Origin: Pisaster brevispinus
Taxonomy: Eukaryota > Echinodermata > Asteroidea > Forcipulatida > Asteriidae
Length of the DNA: 64,000 nt
Direction: 5' to 3'
Assembly: GCA_023634235.1 (NCBI GenBank)
Contig: JAMKCF010000015.1
Coordinates: 9,954,087-10,018,086, forward strand
Position 1 is the stretch's first letter; every line of letters starts with the position of its first letter. The position numbers were made by a program, and so were the translations under genes. Positions 1 to 10,600 of the stretch are shown one piece after another. The notes beneath the pieces were generated by a model, which was not told where the DNA came from, did no database searches, and was given only the letters and a program-made list of their open reading frames with translations.

Positions 1-39
1 GCCCACGGCTAAGGTTTGGCCCTATACATGGTAAGACAT

Positions 40-215
40 TCCATAATTTCTCAAAAGGGAACGAATAATCCTGGTGCATTTTATGAGAACATTTGTTGTC
101 TTTACTTTTTATTCAGGGTTTTTTAACAAAATTCTATGATAAATTTCTTCATGTCTGAAAAGTTCTGAAAAATAATATCTTTCAGAGGCACGGTAAATTT
201 GTGTTATTACTGACA
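40..215. repeat. Fragment of a dispersed repeat, second copy near 11430-11560
   Basis: Words such as GAAAAATAAT followed by CAGAGGCACG, and CCTGGTGC upstream of them, recur in the same order at about 11425-11560 (intron 8). The copies are diverged, so this is probably an old MITE-like interspersed repeat. Nothing else is evident in 1-660 apart from chance open frames. Confidence 0.35.
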
Positions 216-674
216 TGAAGTGTGTGTGGTCTGACTTTCGGCTGTGAGCCTGTCTACCCATTGACATCGAGGGTGAACAAAGAGATCCAGGTGTTTAGAC
301 AGAAAGAGAACATCCTCACTTGCTTTCATGTACAAAACCACAGGGAACTGCACTGAAAAAAATGAAACAATGTGAGAACAAAGAGAAGTCCTTGATTTAC
401 GGGTTCAACAAAAGTGTTTTGCATGAGACCTCAGCAATTGTGACCATGTCATACTGGATATTTATGTTTTTCCCCTTTATAGTCAAGGAAAAGGTAATTA
501 AGCATGAAGTCCACATACAGTTGGTATAGCTGTGTTGTCGAGTCATTGCTAGTGTGCTGTTCACGTGAATAGTTCAATACTTATAGTACATACAGGTTTC
601 TAACCATAGAAAAAGAACTATGTGATGTATGGTTAATGTACATTTGGATGTACAGGGAACGATTTGGTCCCAAA

Positions 675-765
675 TTTTTGCATAGCAAAACTGCTATGCA
701 ATTTTTTTTTTTGCATAGCAATCTCAAAATATTGCATAGCAGTCCATAAATTTTGTATAGCAAAT
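675..765. repeat. GCATAGCA cluster with a 10-bp-arm hairpin
   Basis: The word TTGCATAGCA and near-copies occur several times. A perfect inverted repeat lies at 678-701: TTGCATAGCA, loop AAAC, TGCTATGCAA. The rest of 530-1300 is AT-rich non-coding DNA. Confidence 0.6.
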
Positions 766-1689
766 TTTAAAATGCCTAAATATTGTTGAAAATTTAACCC
801 TGTGACACAGGTTTATTTGTGTTTTTTAAGGCTTAATTTCAGGCCAAGGCTACTTTCAGAATGTCTTATAATTAAAGAATAAGACGCTCCAAAACTTAAT
901 ATGAAAAAGGCCTATTCCCTTAACTTTTTTTTGACGTGTATTAAATGCACACGGTTTTCGTAGCGTAAAAAAAAAAAAACTTTCCGATTTTTTATATTTT
1001 TTTTAAACGATCTTATCCCCCTTTTTTCTGCCCTAAATAGTACTTGTTTTCATCAACAACCATTTTCATGGATTTGTAATTTGAGAATCGGTTTTATAGA
1101 ACTTCTTTTGCAATGAAATCTTCGTGTTAACGATCGATAGACGACGCACATTGAGAAAAAATTCAATGAACTTTGCCCTGCAACGCCCTCTATCGGCAAA
1201 AGTTGTCGATGCTTGAATAGCCTGAACCCAACGCTGTGTATAGTACAGAATCCACGGGCGTGCGCCGCGTTGTGCAGCAATTCTTTACTCGACTCGTGAA
1301 CGTGTATGGAGTTGGAGGCTAGCCAAGCTTCCTTATGAATATGAATTTATTGACGGGCCAATCACAGCGTGCGGAATGTTGGTTAGGATGGACTTTGGAC
1401 CTGCTGTTGTACTGAACAATAATACTACCATGTGTTGTGTGCGTGCGGGCGAACGTTGGCTACTCACTACCATGTGGTTAAGGGAAGTGCGTGCGTGTTT
1501 ACTATGAATTGAACGATCGCGATCGCGGTCACATTAAATCTAGAAAATATCAAGACTTGCTAAACCATTTTGTGAACTTAAAAATAATCTCTCTTTGGGA
1601 TTTTACAACTGTACCCCTCATTTATTGTGAAAAGGAACAATTTGTTGACTAGCCTGGCGGGCTACTAAGGGAGGGTTTTGACTCGCACG

Positions 1690-1890
1690 CCGCTGTTTTC
1701 ACTCGCATTTGGCGACTGCTAATTTCGAACCCTACCGATGCTGCTTCCATCGACCCATCATGTGTGGGGGAATGTGGATCACAGCGCGGCGTCGTGCGCG
1801 AAATGATTGTTTCCCTTGCTCTAGTCTTAGGTTGTCGGACGTCACGCTAAATAAAAGGCAATTCCTCAAACACCCACCGCCACAGCTTAG
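1690..1890 (+). promoter_or_regulatory. Candidate G3BP promoter / 5'UTR exon 1
   Basis: This stretch is richer in CpG than its surroundings (GCGCGGCGTCGTGCGCG), contains a CRE-like GGACGTCACG at about 1837-1846, and ends in CTTAG|GTAAAT, a good splice donor at 1890/1891. The first coding exon opens at a clean acceptor (CCTCTTCAG, ending 4409) only ten bases before the ATG, so an upstream non-coding exon is needed. This is the most plausible one, but the transcription start is not visible and another exon could serve. A CCAAT word lies in the AT-rich DNA upstream at about 1360. Confidence 0.4.
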
Positions 1891-1956
1891 GTAAATGTGA
1901 ATCCGAAACCTTGTGGGTGTAAACTTATTTATATAACTATACAATTTAGTAAAACT

Positions 1957-2050
1957 TGCATCGCAAATTGCATCGCAAATTGTGCGATGCACTTTGTAAA
2001 ATTGCATCGCAAATCGCTCCAATTGCATCGCAAAATGCGATGCGATACAA
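1957..2050. repeat. TTGCATCGCAAA cluster
   Basis: TTGCATCGCAA occurs four times on the + strand, with TGCGATGCA inverted matches between and after them, in under 100 bases. The 8-mer differs by one base from that of the 675-765 cluster. Confidence 0.6.
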
Positions 2051-2179
2051 GGGAAATCGTTCACTGGATGTATGTAGTTGTTCATGTTAATGACCCTTGC
2101 TCTATTTGTACTTGTATGGTATTTCACGCTGTTTCATTTTTTTTGCACACCCAACTAATGATAATCCATGTGATATTTG

Positions 2180-2955
2180 AAAAATTCATAACTCCCTTAC
2201 CACACATTGGATTTTTACAATCCATGGGTCATCTGAAAGGTCTTGATAAATTAAACACACACTACACAAAATTTGACCCATTTAAACATAAATTCCAGTT
2301 CAAACCGGAAGTTGAAATTTAATGTTTCAAAAATTCATAACTTCTGAACCACAAGTTAGATTTTTACAATCTATGCATCATTGGGAAGGTGTGTACCAAG
2401 TTAAATGTTACCCCATTTGAACTTGACTTCCTGTTCAAACCGGAAGATGAAATACATGTATAATATTTTAAAAAATCATAACTCCTCAACAACTCATTGT
2501 ATTCTTTATCATTTATACGTCATCAGAAAGAGCTCCTAGGACTTAACAGCTATATACACAGTGTGACCTCATTTAACCCTTACTTGCGGTTCAAACCGGA
2601 AGTTAAAGTTTAATGTTCCAAAAAATCATAACTTTTGAAGCAAACATTGGTTTTTTACAATCTGTACATCATTGGGAAAGTATTTATCAATTTAAGAATC
2701 ATACACAGAATGCGACCCAGTTTGACCTTGACTCCCGGTTCAAACTGGAAGATGAAAGTTATAATAAAAAATATAAAAAACTCCTTTACCACATTTTGGA
2801 TTTTTATTATCTTTACGTCATCAGAAAGGGCTTCAAATACTTAAAAACTGTTACACAGCGTGTGGCCTTATTTGACCTTGACTTCCAGTTCAAGCCGGAA
2901 GTTTAAGTTTTAAATTGGAAAAAATCTTACTCCTGAACCACACATCAGGTTGATA
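2180..2955. repeat. Satellite-like array, ~150-bp monomers in alternating A-B types
   Basis: Five full diverged monomers of about 142-150 bp begin near 2180, 2329, 2470, 2621 and 2771, and a sixth begins near 2919. Each starts with AAAAATCATAACTCCT-like sequence and ends with a GTTCAAACCGGAAG-like block. Monomers 1, 3 and 5 share CATCAGAAAG-type sequence where 2 and 4 have CATCATTGGGAA, so the unit is really a dimer of ~300 bp. Overlapping open frames here (up to 141 codons) are by-products of the repeat. Confidence 0.85.
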
Positions 2956-3280
2956 AGGTGAAATATCGTCACCATTTTCATCATAATTTTATGGCATATC
3001 TCACGAACACATTGTTTTTGTGATGTCACAAAAACTCAATGTCTTGTTTTTATTTAATTTGTCTTTTCATGGAACCTTTTTTTGTCGACACAAAATCACA
3101 GACTGTCCTGTCATGGAGATTGTATTAGGTCAAACAGAATAAATGTGTTAAGAACAAGTGATAGCTGTTAATGTATGTCAGCAACAAATTTTCTTAAATG
3201 ATTTATGGATGTTTCTACAGGTGCAACAAGGTTCCGCCCAGGTTTTTTTTTTTTTGCGAAAAAAAAGAGAAAAAGCCAGG

Positions 3281-3312
3281 AAGGGGGCAGGGTGGGGGTG
3301 GGGCGGGTTGGG
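3281..3312 (+). other. G-quadruplex-prone tract
   Basis: Runs of three to five G separated by one to three bases (GGGGGCAGGGTGGGGGTGG and onward) sit shortly after a T/A homopolymer stretch at 3240-3266, within intron 1 on the sense strand. Confidence 0.5.
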
Positions 3313-4021
3313 AGCATTATACAGGCAGTAAAAAAACAGGGTCAAAGGTCATTATAATTGTAAGATGAGGTAACAGCTGCTACAATACCTAGCCTACCAG
3401 TGTATATTTGGTGCAAAATGTATAATTTAAGGAAATAAAAAATGCTAGACTGGAAATGTGCTTTGTGATATATGTCAGCAAAAAGAATATTGTCAACTTG
3501 TTTTTCAAATAATACTCCATTCCCACTCATTCTTTATACCTTTAAAATCAAAAGTTTTGTTAGATCTTGGCCTCGATCACAATCAATGATACAATTTCTT
3601 GTGTGTTGTCATTTTTTATTTCAAGCTTTTTCCATGCTTGCACAAGCTGCAGACAAAATTTCCCACAGCGTCTGTTTGCATGCATTGTAAAAACTATGGA
3701 GCCAGACTCTATAGAACCAATGTACAATGTACATTGTGTCTGGACTGCATATTGGCATATGTACATGTAGAGTATCAAGCAGCCAGACTTCATTCTTTTG
3801 ATGCAAGGGTTTTGTCTAACTCACCAAGTTGTGTGCACATATCGTTGTGTGGTAGCAAATTTATGATAGTTGGGCTATACAATTGACAGAAAAAAAGCTG
3901 GATATCTTTAATTTACAGATAGATTTTCATTTAAAAAAACCTACATATTCAGTTAAATAATTAATATTTTGCCAAGAATTTAGTTAGGCAATTGTTGGTA
4001 AGAAAAAGAGAAAAATTCCGT

Positions 4022-4076
4022 CAGTGGTGATCGGGGAATCATGAGTGCCGGGCGAGTTTTCCGGCACCGACCACTG
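4022..4076 (+). other. Two-tier hairpin in G3BP intron 1
   Basis: The outer arms CAGTGGT...TCGG and CCGACCACTG pair with a two-base bulge, and the inner arms TGCCGG and CCGGCA enclose GCGAGTTTT. It is more GC-rich than its surroundings, which suggests a folded RNA element or a MITE remnant. No family recognised. Confidence 0.4.
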
Positions 4077-4409
4077 TGGGCAGAACCCTGGTGCAATGGT
4101 TACACCAAAGGCACAGTTTGCACTGAAAAATTGATTTTGAAACAAGTAAGTGTAGCACTGCTGGTCCCTCTTGACCTTCTTGCTTAAGGGTAGCTTAAGG
4201 GTAGTTTATGAAAGAGTAAGATGTTCACTCAGAATGATTGTTCTGAATCATAAAGTACATGTACTTGTAGTAATCAATTACTCAAGTTTCTGAACTATGT
4301 CATATATTTGTACATGTAAAGGTAAAGTGGTGAATCTCTCCATTGAGGCATCATTGGTGTTAACTAAGATAACTCAAGTTTGTTTCATTTCCCATATTTC
4401 CCTCTTCAG

Positions 4410-4610
4410 TTGGACAGTCATGGTAATGGCCACCAACCCTCAGCCTGCGCCTTCGGCTGCGCCCTCGAGTGCGCATAGATCTGCGGCGCCCAACACCTCA
4501 GATGTTAGTGTCGTAGGAAACAATGCCGTGGTCAGTCCCGAGTCCGTCGGCCGTGAGTTTGTGCGCCAGTATTACACACTGTTGAATCGAGGGCCGGAGC
4601 ATTTGCACAG
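4410..4610 (+). CDS. G3BP: G3BP first coding exon (start codon at 4420)
   Basis: The acceptor CCTCTTCAG ends at 4409 and the donor CACAG|GTAATG lies at 4610/4611. ATG at 4420 and a second in-frame ATG at 4426 give MVMATNP; the first is preferred because MVM is conserved in the family. The exon encodes the Ala/Pro/Ser-rich N-terminal extension and the first NTF2 helix ([20 protein letters not shown]). It ends two bases into the Arg64 codon. Confidence 0.92.
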
Positions 4611-7600
4611 GTAATGTGGGCTGATATACATTTTGCTTACAGTGTCATGATGTCATGGTTTCAAATAGCATGCATGCTCATTTGTGGGTGTTAAATACTA
4701 CATGCAGGTTGACTCATTTTTGCCATGACTTAACTCAGAGGAAGGGAAGTAGATTAGTTTGGAGGGGAAGTTAATGAAATGATGGGAATTGTCCAGTCAA
4801 ACTGAATCTCAGCATCCTTTAATATGTTTAATCCGGGCCACCAAATGTAACACTACCCTACATCGAACATGATACATGTAGTAACCCCCCACTGTAGAAG
4901 AAGAATGTCTGTACAAGGTTTGATAAGTTGGATACACGCTATCCTGTCTCAATTCCAACAAATAATACTATGATGTGTATTTATGTGACAGGTTTTATCT
5001 GAACAATTCCTCCTTTGTGCATGGTGGTGTGGACCCTGATGGCAACCCAGAGGAGCCTGTTTATGGTCAAATGGTAGGAGGACTTTTGTTTTTTACCTTA
5101 GCTCATAAAGAAATGATATTGTCCTATTTAGTCAAAGCTACATGTATGTAGATCAATGGTGACCATGTCAACTTGGAAACGGCTTACATTTTTATACATG
5201 CAGGTGATGTGTACAAATTCATCTTAATACTTGTGTGTACCTCTACTCTCTACAAACTGTGTTCAAAAGAAAGTACATTATTGTTTTGAGAATATTAAAT
5301 CAATTCCTATCATCTACATGTAGTTTTTACATTGTTCACTTTTTTCAAATTTTGTCACCTTTTTAGAAAATGAGAAACGTTTATGATTACGCAACTATGA
5401 TGTTGACTATATTTAAGACAAAAATGTTACTCTAGAAAATGGTACAGTCTGATAATCAATAAAATAAAACAATATATAAGGCTAGCGCACATTTGGTCTT
5501 ATTTTAGAGTTTGAAAACATGTGGCTTTTCCCATGATGTTTGTAATCCAGCCGTCCATTGGACAGCCCAGGAAGCATTTGATTTAATGGCCTAGGAGGGA
5601 TTGTAGACTGTCTGTTAGACTGCTTTGGATGGCTGATTGGTCAATCAGCAGGGCGACTGCTGGCCAAATTCCAGTCAATTTTTTTTTTTTACTTTTACGA
5701 TTTTGAATCAATATTTCGGGGAACAAAGAAAGAAACAAAAACTATCATGGAAATTGTGACTAACTTGTCCATGCAATATGATTTGCTGTGCAGTAATAAA
5801 TTGCTTCAGTACTTGTATGTATATTAAACCTTGTGTTCTCGGTCTCTACTTACTCTTCTGTGCAATGTAATTTGCACCATGCCACTTTTAGACTCACTAT
5901 GATGCATGTATAATGTTGGTTGTGTGTAAACCACACAATGGTGTTAAGTGTACAATAACTAGGTTTTATATGTATATTGCTGGAAGTTTTTAGTGTACAT
6001 TGTGTATAAATGTTAACAAAGAAAGAACCACATGTGCTCATACAACATGTAGGCAAAACAGTTGTAATTATTGGCACAATGTTCTGCCATGACTCACTTA
6101 CTTGGTAGGGCCACACAAAATTAATGTTTTGTTTATTATAACCCGACTGACCTGGGTTTTCTGTAGCTAAATTTGATCTCAAACTTGTTTTGATTTATTT
6201 TGCCAATGCTGGTCAATACTTTAAAGTCGATCACAACAGTGATCTCCCATTGTACATGTACATGTACAAGCTAGCATATTTGGTGTTTTTTTTCGTTCTT
6301 TTTCAGGACATCAATGAGAAGATTCTGTCCCTTGACTTTCGTGACTGTCACGCCAAGATTAGGCAGGTGGATAGCCATGCCACACTTGGAGATGGTGTTG
6401 TGGTTCAGGTAAACTATAGACTCTGATATGTTACAGTACACTGACTTGTAAAGCCACCAACTCTTATTACAGACACATCAACAATAGAATGCAAAGTCAA
6501 GGGTTGTTGACAACCCTTTCTACAGTTAAGTTTACTTGTTCTCAGTTAAGATATGGTCAACTACTCCCTAACAAACAAGTGAGTGTTCTTTCTTCGGCCC
6601 CTCTTCCATCATGAGAGTCTTTGTTGATTTGATGCAGGTAACAGGAGAGCTGTCTAACAATGGAGAGCCAATGCGCCGCTTCATGCAGACATTCGTGCTG
6701 GCACCTCAGTCTGCTAAGAAGTACTACGTGCGCAATGACATCTTTCGCTACCAGGATGAAGTCTTCAACGATACTGACTCTGAGCCTGAGAATGACTTAT
6801 GTGCAAGTGGTATGTTAACATTAACTTCCTACCATAGTTAGCACTTGCTAATGAGTTGACCAATCATTTTGTGTCTATTCAAGTGCACAGGTTATTAATG
6901 GTGTCACATGATGTGTAGATCCGATTGTAAGCTGGTGTTGTTTCTCTAACACCAGGGCACTATTGTCAAATGCGCTATAAAAGAACTAGTTCTTATTTTG
7001 GTGGTTATTATTATCAATCAAAACTGTGTAGGTGACACTTAATGGTCAAACAGAAGTAAGGTTGAATATTTTCTAACAGAAGTAAGGTTGAATATTTATA
7101 TATTTTACAATTTACAGAGTAATGTTTAGCCTGATAGTTGCACATTTCTTGGCCTGTATTTTGCCACCTATTTGTCAGTGTGCATGTGCTTACTACAACA
7201 TTATTGGCTCATTGTCTCATTCCTAATGCATATAATGCGGGCTAAGCATTTCATAACTAAGGGGAGTAGAAGCAGCAAATAAGAGGAAGATTGAACACCT
7301 GAAGTTATTACCTGTGTTATAGGAGGTGTACACTGCCTCTTGTAATACATAGGCATGATATGTTTTCTACTTCAGTCTGATTGCTGATGGTTTTGCTCTC
7401 AGAAAAATCAGCAAAATTGTTTTTAAAAAGCCTGAAACGTCTATAAAAGCCTATATATCATCAATAAAAAGTTCATATTTTTTGTTAGGATCAGACAATG
7501 GTGATGTAGGTAGATACGTCAATATTTGCTAAAAAATTAAATAGATGTGACAAGTATCAGAGGACTGCATTGAAAAAGGTTGCTTTTGGTTAGATTTTGT

Positions 7601-10600
7601 CTGTGCAATCATATCCAATCCTAATTCTGACCTGACTTGTTCCTTGTTTCTGTCAGTATCTGATGGTGAGGAGGCAGTGTCAGAGCCGACTCTTACTCCT
7701 GCTGAGATCACGGTTCCAGAGCCCTCTGTTACAACCTATTATGATCACCCTTCAACTGTTGTCAGGTAACTGTCAGTCTTCAGCACTGGTTTCCCTTGGG
7801 TTGTGATGTGGTAATGTATGAAATTAAAGGCGACTGAAGGGTATTATTTAACCTAAATGAATTTATAATTTGATCTCAGTTACAAATTTTAAGAAGACTC
7901 AAGACTCTAGAGATGACGGAAGTTGTTCAATGTTAAGGCAGTGTTTGAGATGCCGTCCTGTCTATTTTTGATTAGTAATGGCACAGCTCATCTTGAGTCC
8001 CCTGAGACCACTCCAACTAAGGCTCCAGAGAGAGTTGAGGTTGGTATTGAGATTACAAGGGACTCTCCGATTAGTGATGAGGTTGTTCAGCCTCCTGCGA
8101 CTGTCATTGAAGATCAAGAACCTGACCCTGAGGAAGAGCAACCCGAACCGGAGGAACCAGTGGACAAAGGTAAGATACCAGTGAGCCTGTGCGGATAGTT
8201 TCAATGTCCACATTCATACTGTAACTGCAAGTTTTTAAAAACCCAAATATCTGCCCTGACATGGATACATGTACCTATAAATAACCACAAAATAACTCTT
8301 GAGAGATTTGTACTTTATCATAATGGGGAAAGCCAGAGGTCTGCACAGTGCCCAAGTGTGCCTTAAGAGTACACGACATGGTTGACTGGGCCCAAGGTAT
8401 GACAGAGAAACCAGTGTAGTTTTGCCAAGGACAGTTTGACCTAGCCCTGGACGATATCGAAAATTTTGACATGCGATATATCGTCGGGTAAATATCGCCG
8501 ATATGTCGATATATCATGAAGATTTTTGAAAATTGAAAGTACACTATAGAAAAACAGTTTTATCTCATGGAGGAAATGAGCGATTAAACATACAAACCGC
8601 TGAGATAAAACATTGAATTAACATCCAGATTCCAGGAAAACAGAACACGTTACGTTTTTGAGAGTTTTTTTATCACTGGTTCCAACTCAATTAATTCATG
8701 TTTTTGATCTCCACGATGGGACGTTGCGATCTCTGAAAGCTGATGCCTCGATTTTTAAATTCCGATTCGTTCAATGACATCGCTGCACAACCATACACGT
8801 TAAGTAAATACATGTATTTTTCAGTGCACCTGACGTTTCCCAATGTGGTGATTTCTCACCAAGGGATCTTCCCCTGCAGCTTCGTACCCACTGCAACACG
8901 CCGTTCCTTCGGCCCCCTAATGATAAAGTATACCACACAAGGAACGGTGGTGGCGGATAGAACATCCGCGGGATCGAGGTGATAGATACTACTATGGGAT
9001 GGCAGCACTGTGCAAAGCATTACGTCATAAATATTCACACCAGTTAGCCAATCGGAAAGTGGCCAATCGGAAAGTGGCCAATCGGAAAGTGGCCAATCGG
9101 AAAGCTGCCAATCAGCCTGCGCCAAGCGCGTTCGTCCGGCCTGTGTCTATCAGCGATTCTCGATGAAAAGAGACCACCATGGCTAGATGGGAAGACGTAA
9201 ACTGAGACTTACTAACTAATCTACATCCAAGATTCGTTCTATGTGGTTAAAATTGCGGCATCCAAACCCAAATAAGGCTGTTAAAATGGATCGCCATCAA
9301 TGTCAATGCGCTTTTTAAAACATTTTCTCAACAAATTTTAAAGGCTGTAAAGATTACGAAGGCGTAATTGAATGTAACTTAAGGAAACAAAAGATGATAT
9401 CGTCGATATCATCTTTTAAACTTTAAAAAACGTGATAGTCACGATATTTTGATATATCCAAAACCGATGTCGATATTGACGATATTGTTCTCGATATCGT
9501 ATCGTGACGATATTATCGTGATATCGTCCAGCGTTAGTTTGACCCAAGGGTAACACAACTTTGCTGATAAGGCACACATTTGAGTGTAGTTGTCTAAGAC
9601 ATGGGATTTGAATGAAGGTACAAATGCTCCATGGTGCGAAGTGAGGGAGGAAGATTGTGTTTTCTTAGTTTTCTTAGTGTGCAAGGTTTTTGTCTGGTAT
9701 AAGTTCAGCTTACTTGCATGAAATACTTTAAAGTCTTTATTCCTTTAGCATGCGAACAAGAAAATAATCACAGTGAAAATTGAGGGTTTCTAGGTACAGC
9801 AAAAAATCTTGTGAACTTGCGTGCCACGGTGAAGAGTAAATGACTCGTCTAATAGTGCATAAGTGCTAACGGGTAATACAAAAATGTTTCCGGTATTAAA
9901 TCGTTGATCTCGGCAAGGATAATCGTTTTTTTGTGAACCCAATAGTATACATGTCCGTTACCATGTTTTACCTTAAAGCAATAACCAGGAAGATTTTACT
10001 CTCTTTGGTAACATTTCCATTCAAATCAATGTCGGCAAATATATCAGGTATTTAAGTACAGAACTTTGTTCAAATGATTTTATGGGTATTTTCACTTTTA
10101 GGTCCTAAAGTACCATCTTGGGCTGATCGAGCTAGGAGTGTGCCTACTGCCTCATCAAGTGCACCAGCGGCTACTTATCAGCCAATGCAGGTAACCATTA
10201 CGTCTCTTTATCTTTGGTCCGTACCTTTAATACATGTAGTATTGCTTTAATTAGACATTGTAATGTCCAGTTTTGACCCAGTTTACCTGATGTTGTCACA
10301 ACCATAAACCATGGGAGTCAGTTTACACTGTGTAGTGTGCATTTTAGATGATGTGCATGTTCGAAACTGTAAATAGCAGACCATGGGCAGACAGTTACAC
10401 CCATGTATCTTCATTGCAAGGGATTAGTTTAAGCTATCACTAGCAGATGAGCATGAATCTTGTTTAGAGTGTTTACTGTTTTAATAATCAAAGACCAAAG
10501 CTGTGGTTTCATTTTCTGCAAAAGAACCCATAAACAACACAAACAATGCATGAGACCTGACACTTACAAAGGACAAAGCACAAAGCAGTGTTGGTGAAGT

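Larger units (their letters stand above)
4611..8170 (+). other. G3BP introns between coding exons 1 and 6: otherwise empty
   Basis: The intervals 4611-4991, 5074-6306, 6409-6637, 6810-7656 and 7766-7975 are AT-rich, start GT and end AG. I see no RNA gene, intact transposon or coding exon in them, only short ACATGTA words. A small direct duplication (about 20 bases containing AGAAGTAAGGTTGAATATTT) lies at 7050-7098. Confidence 0.6.

Noticed and set aside
1897..2322. 141-codon + frame
   Set aside because: It runs through the GCATCGCA cluster and the first satellite monomer; overlapping frames are open on the other strand too, so it is a repeat artefact.
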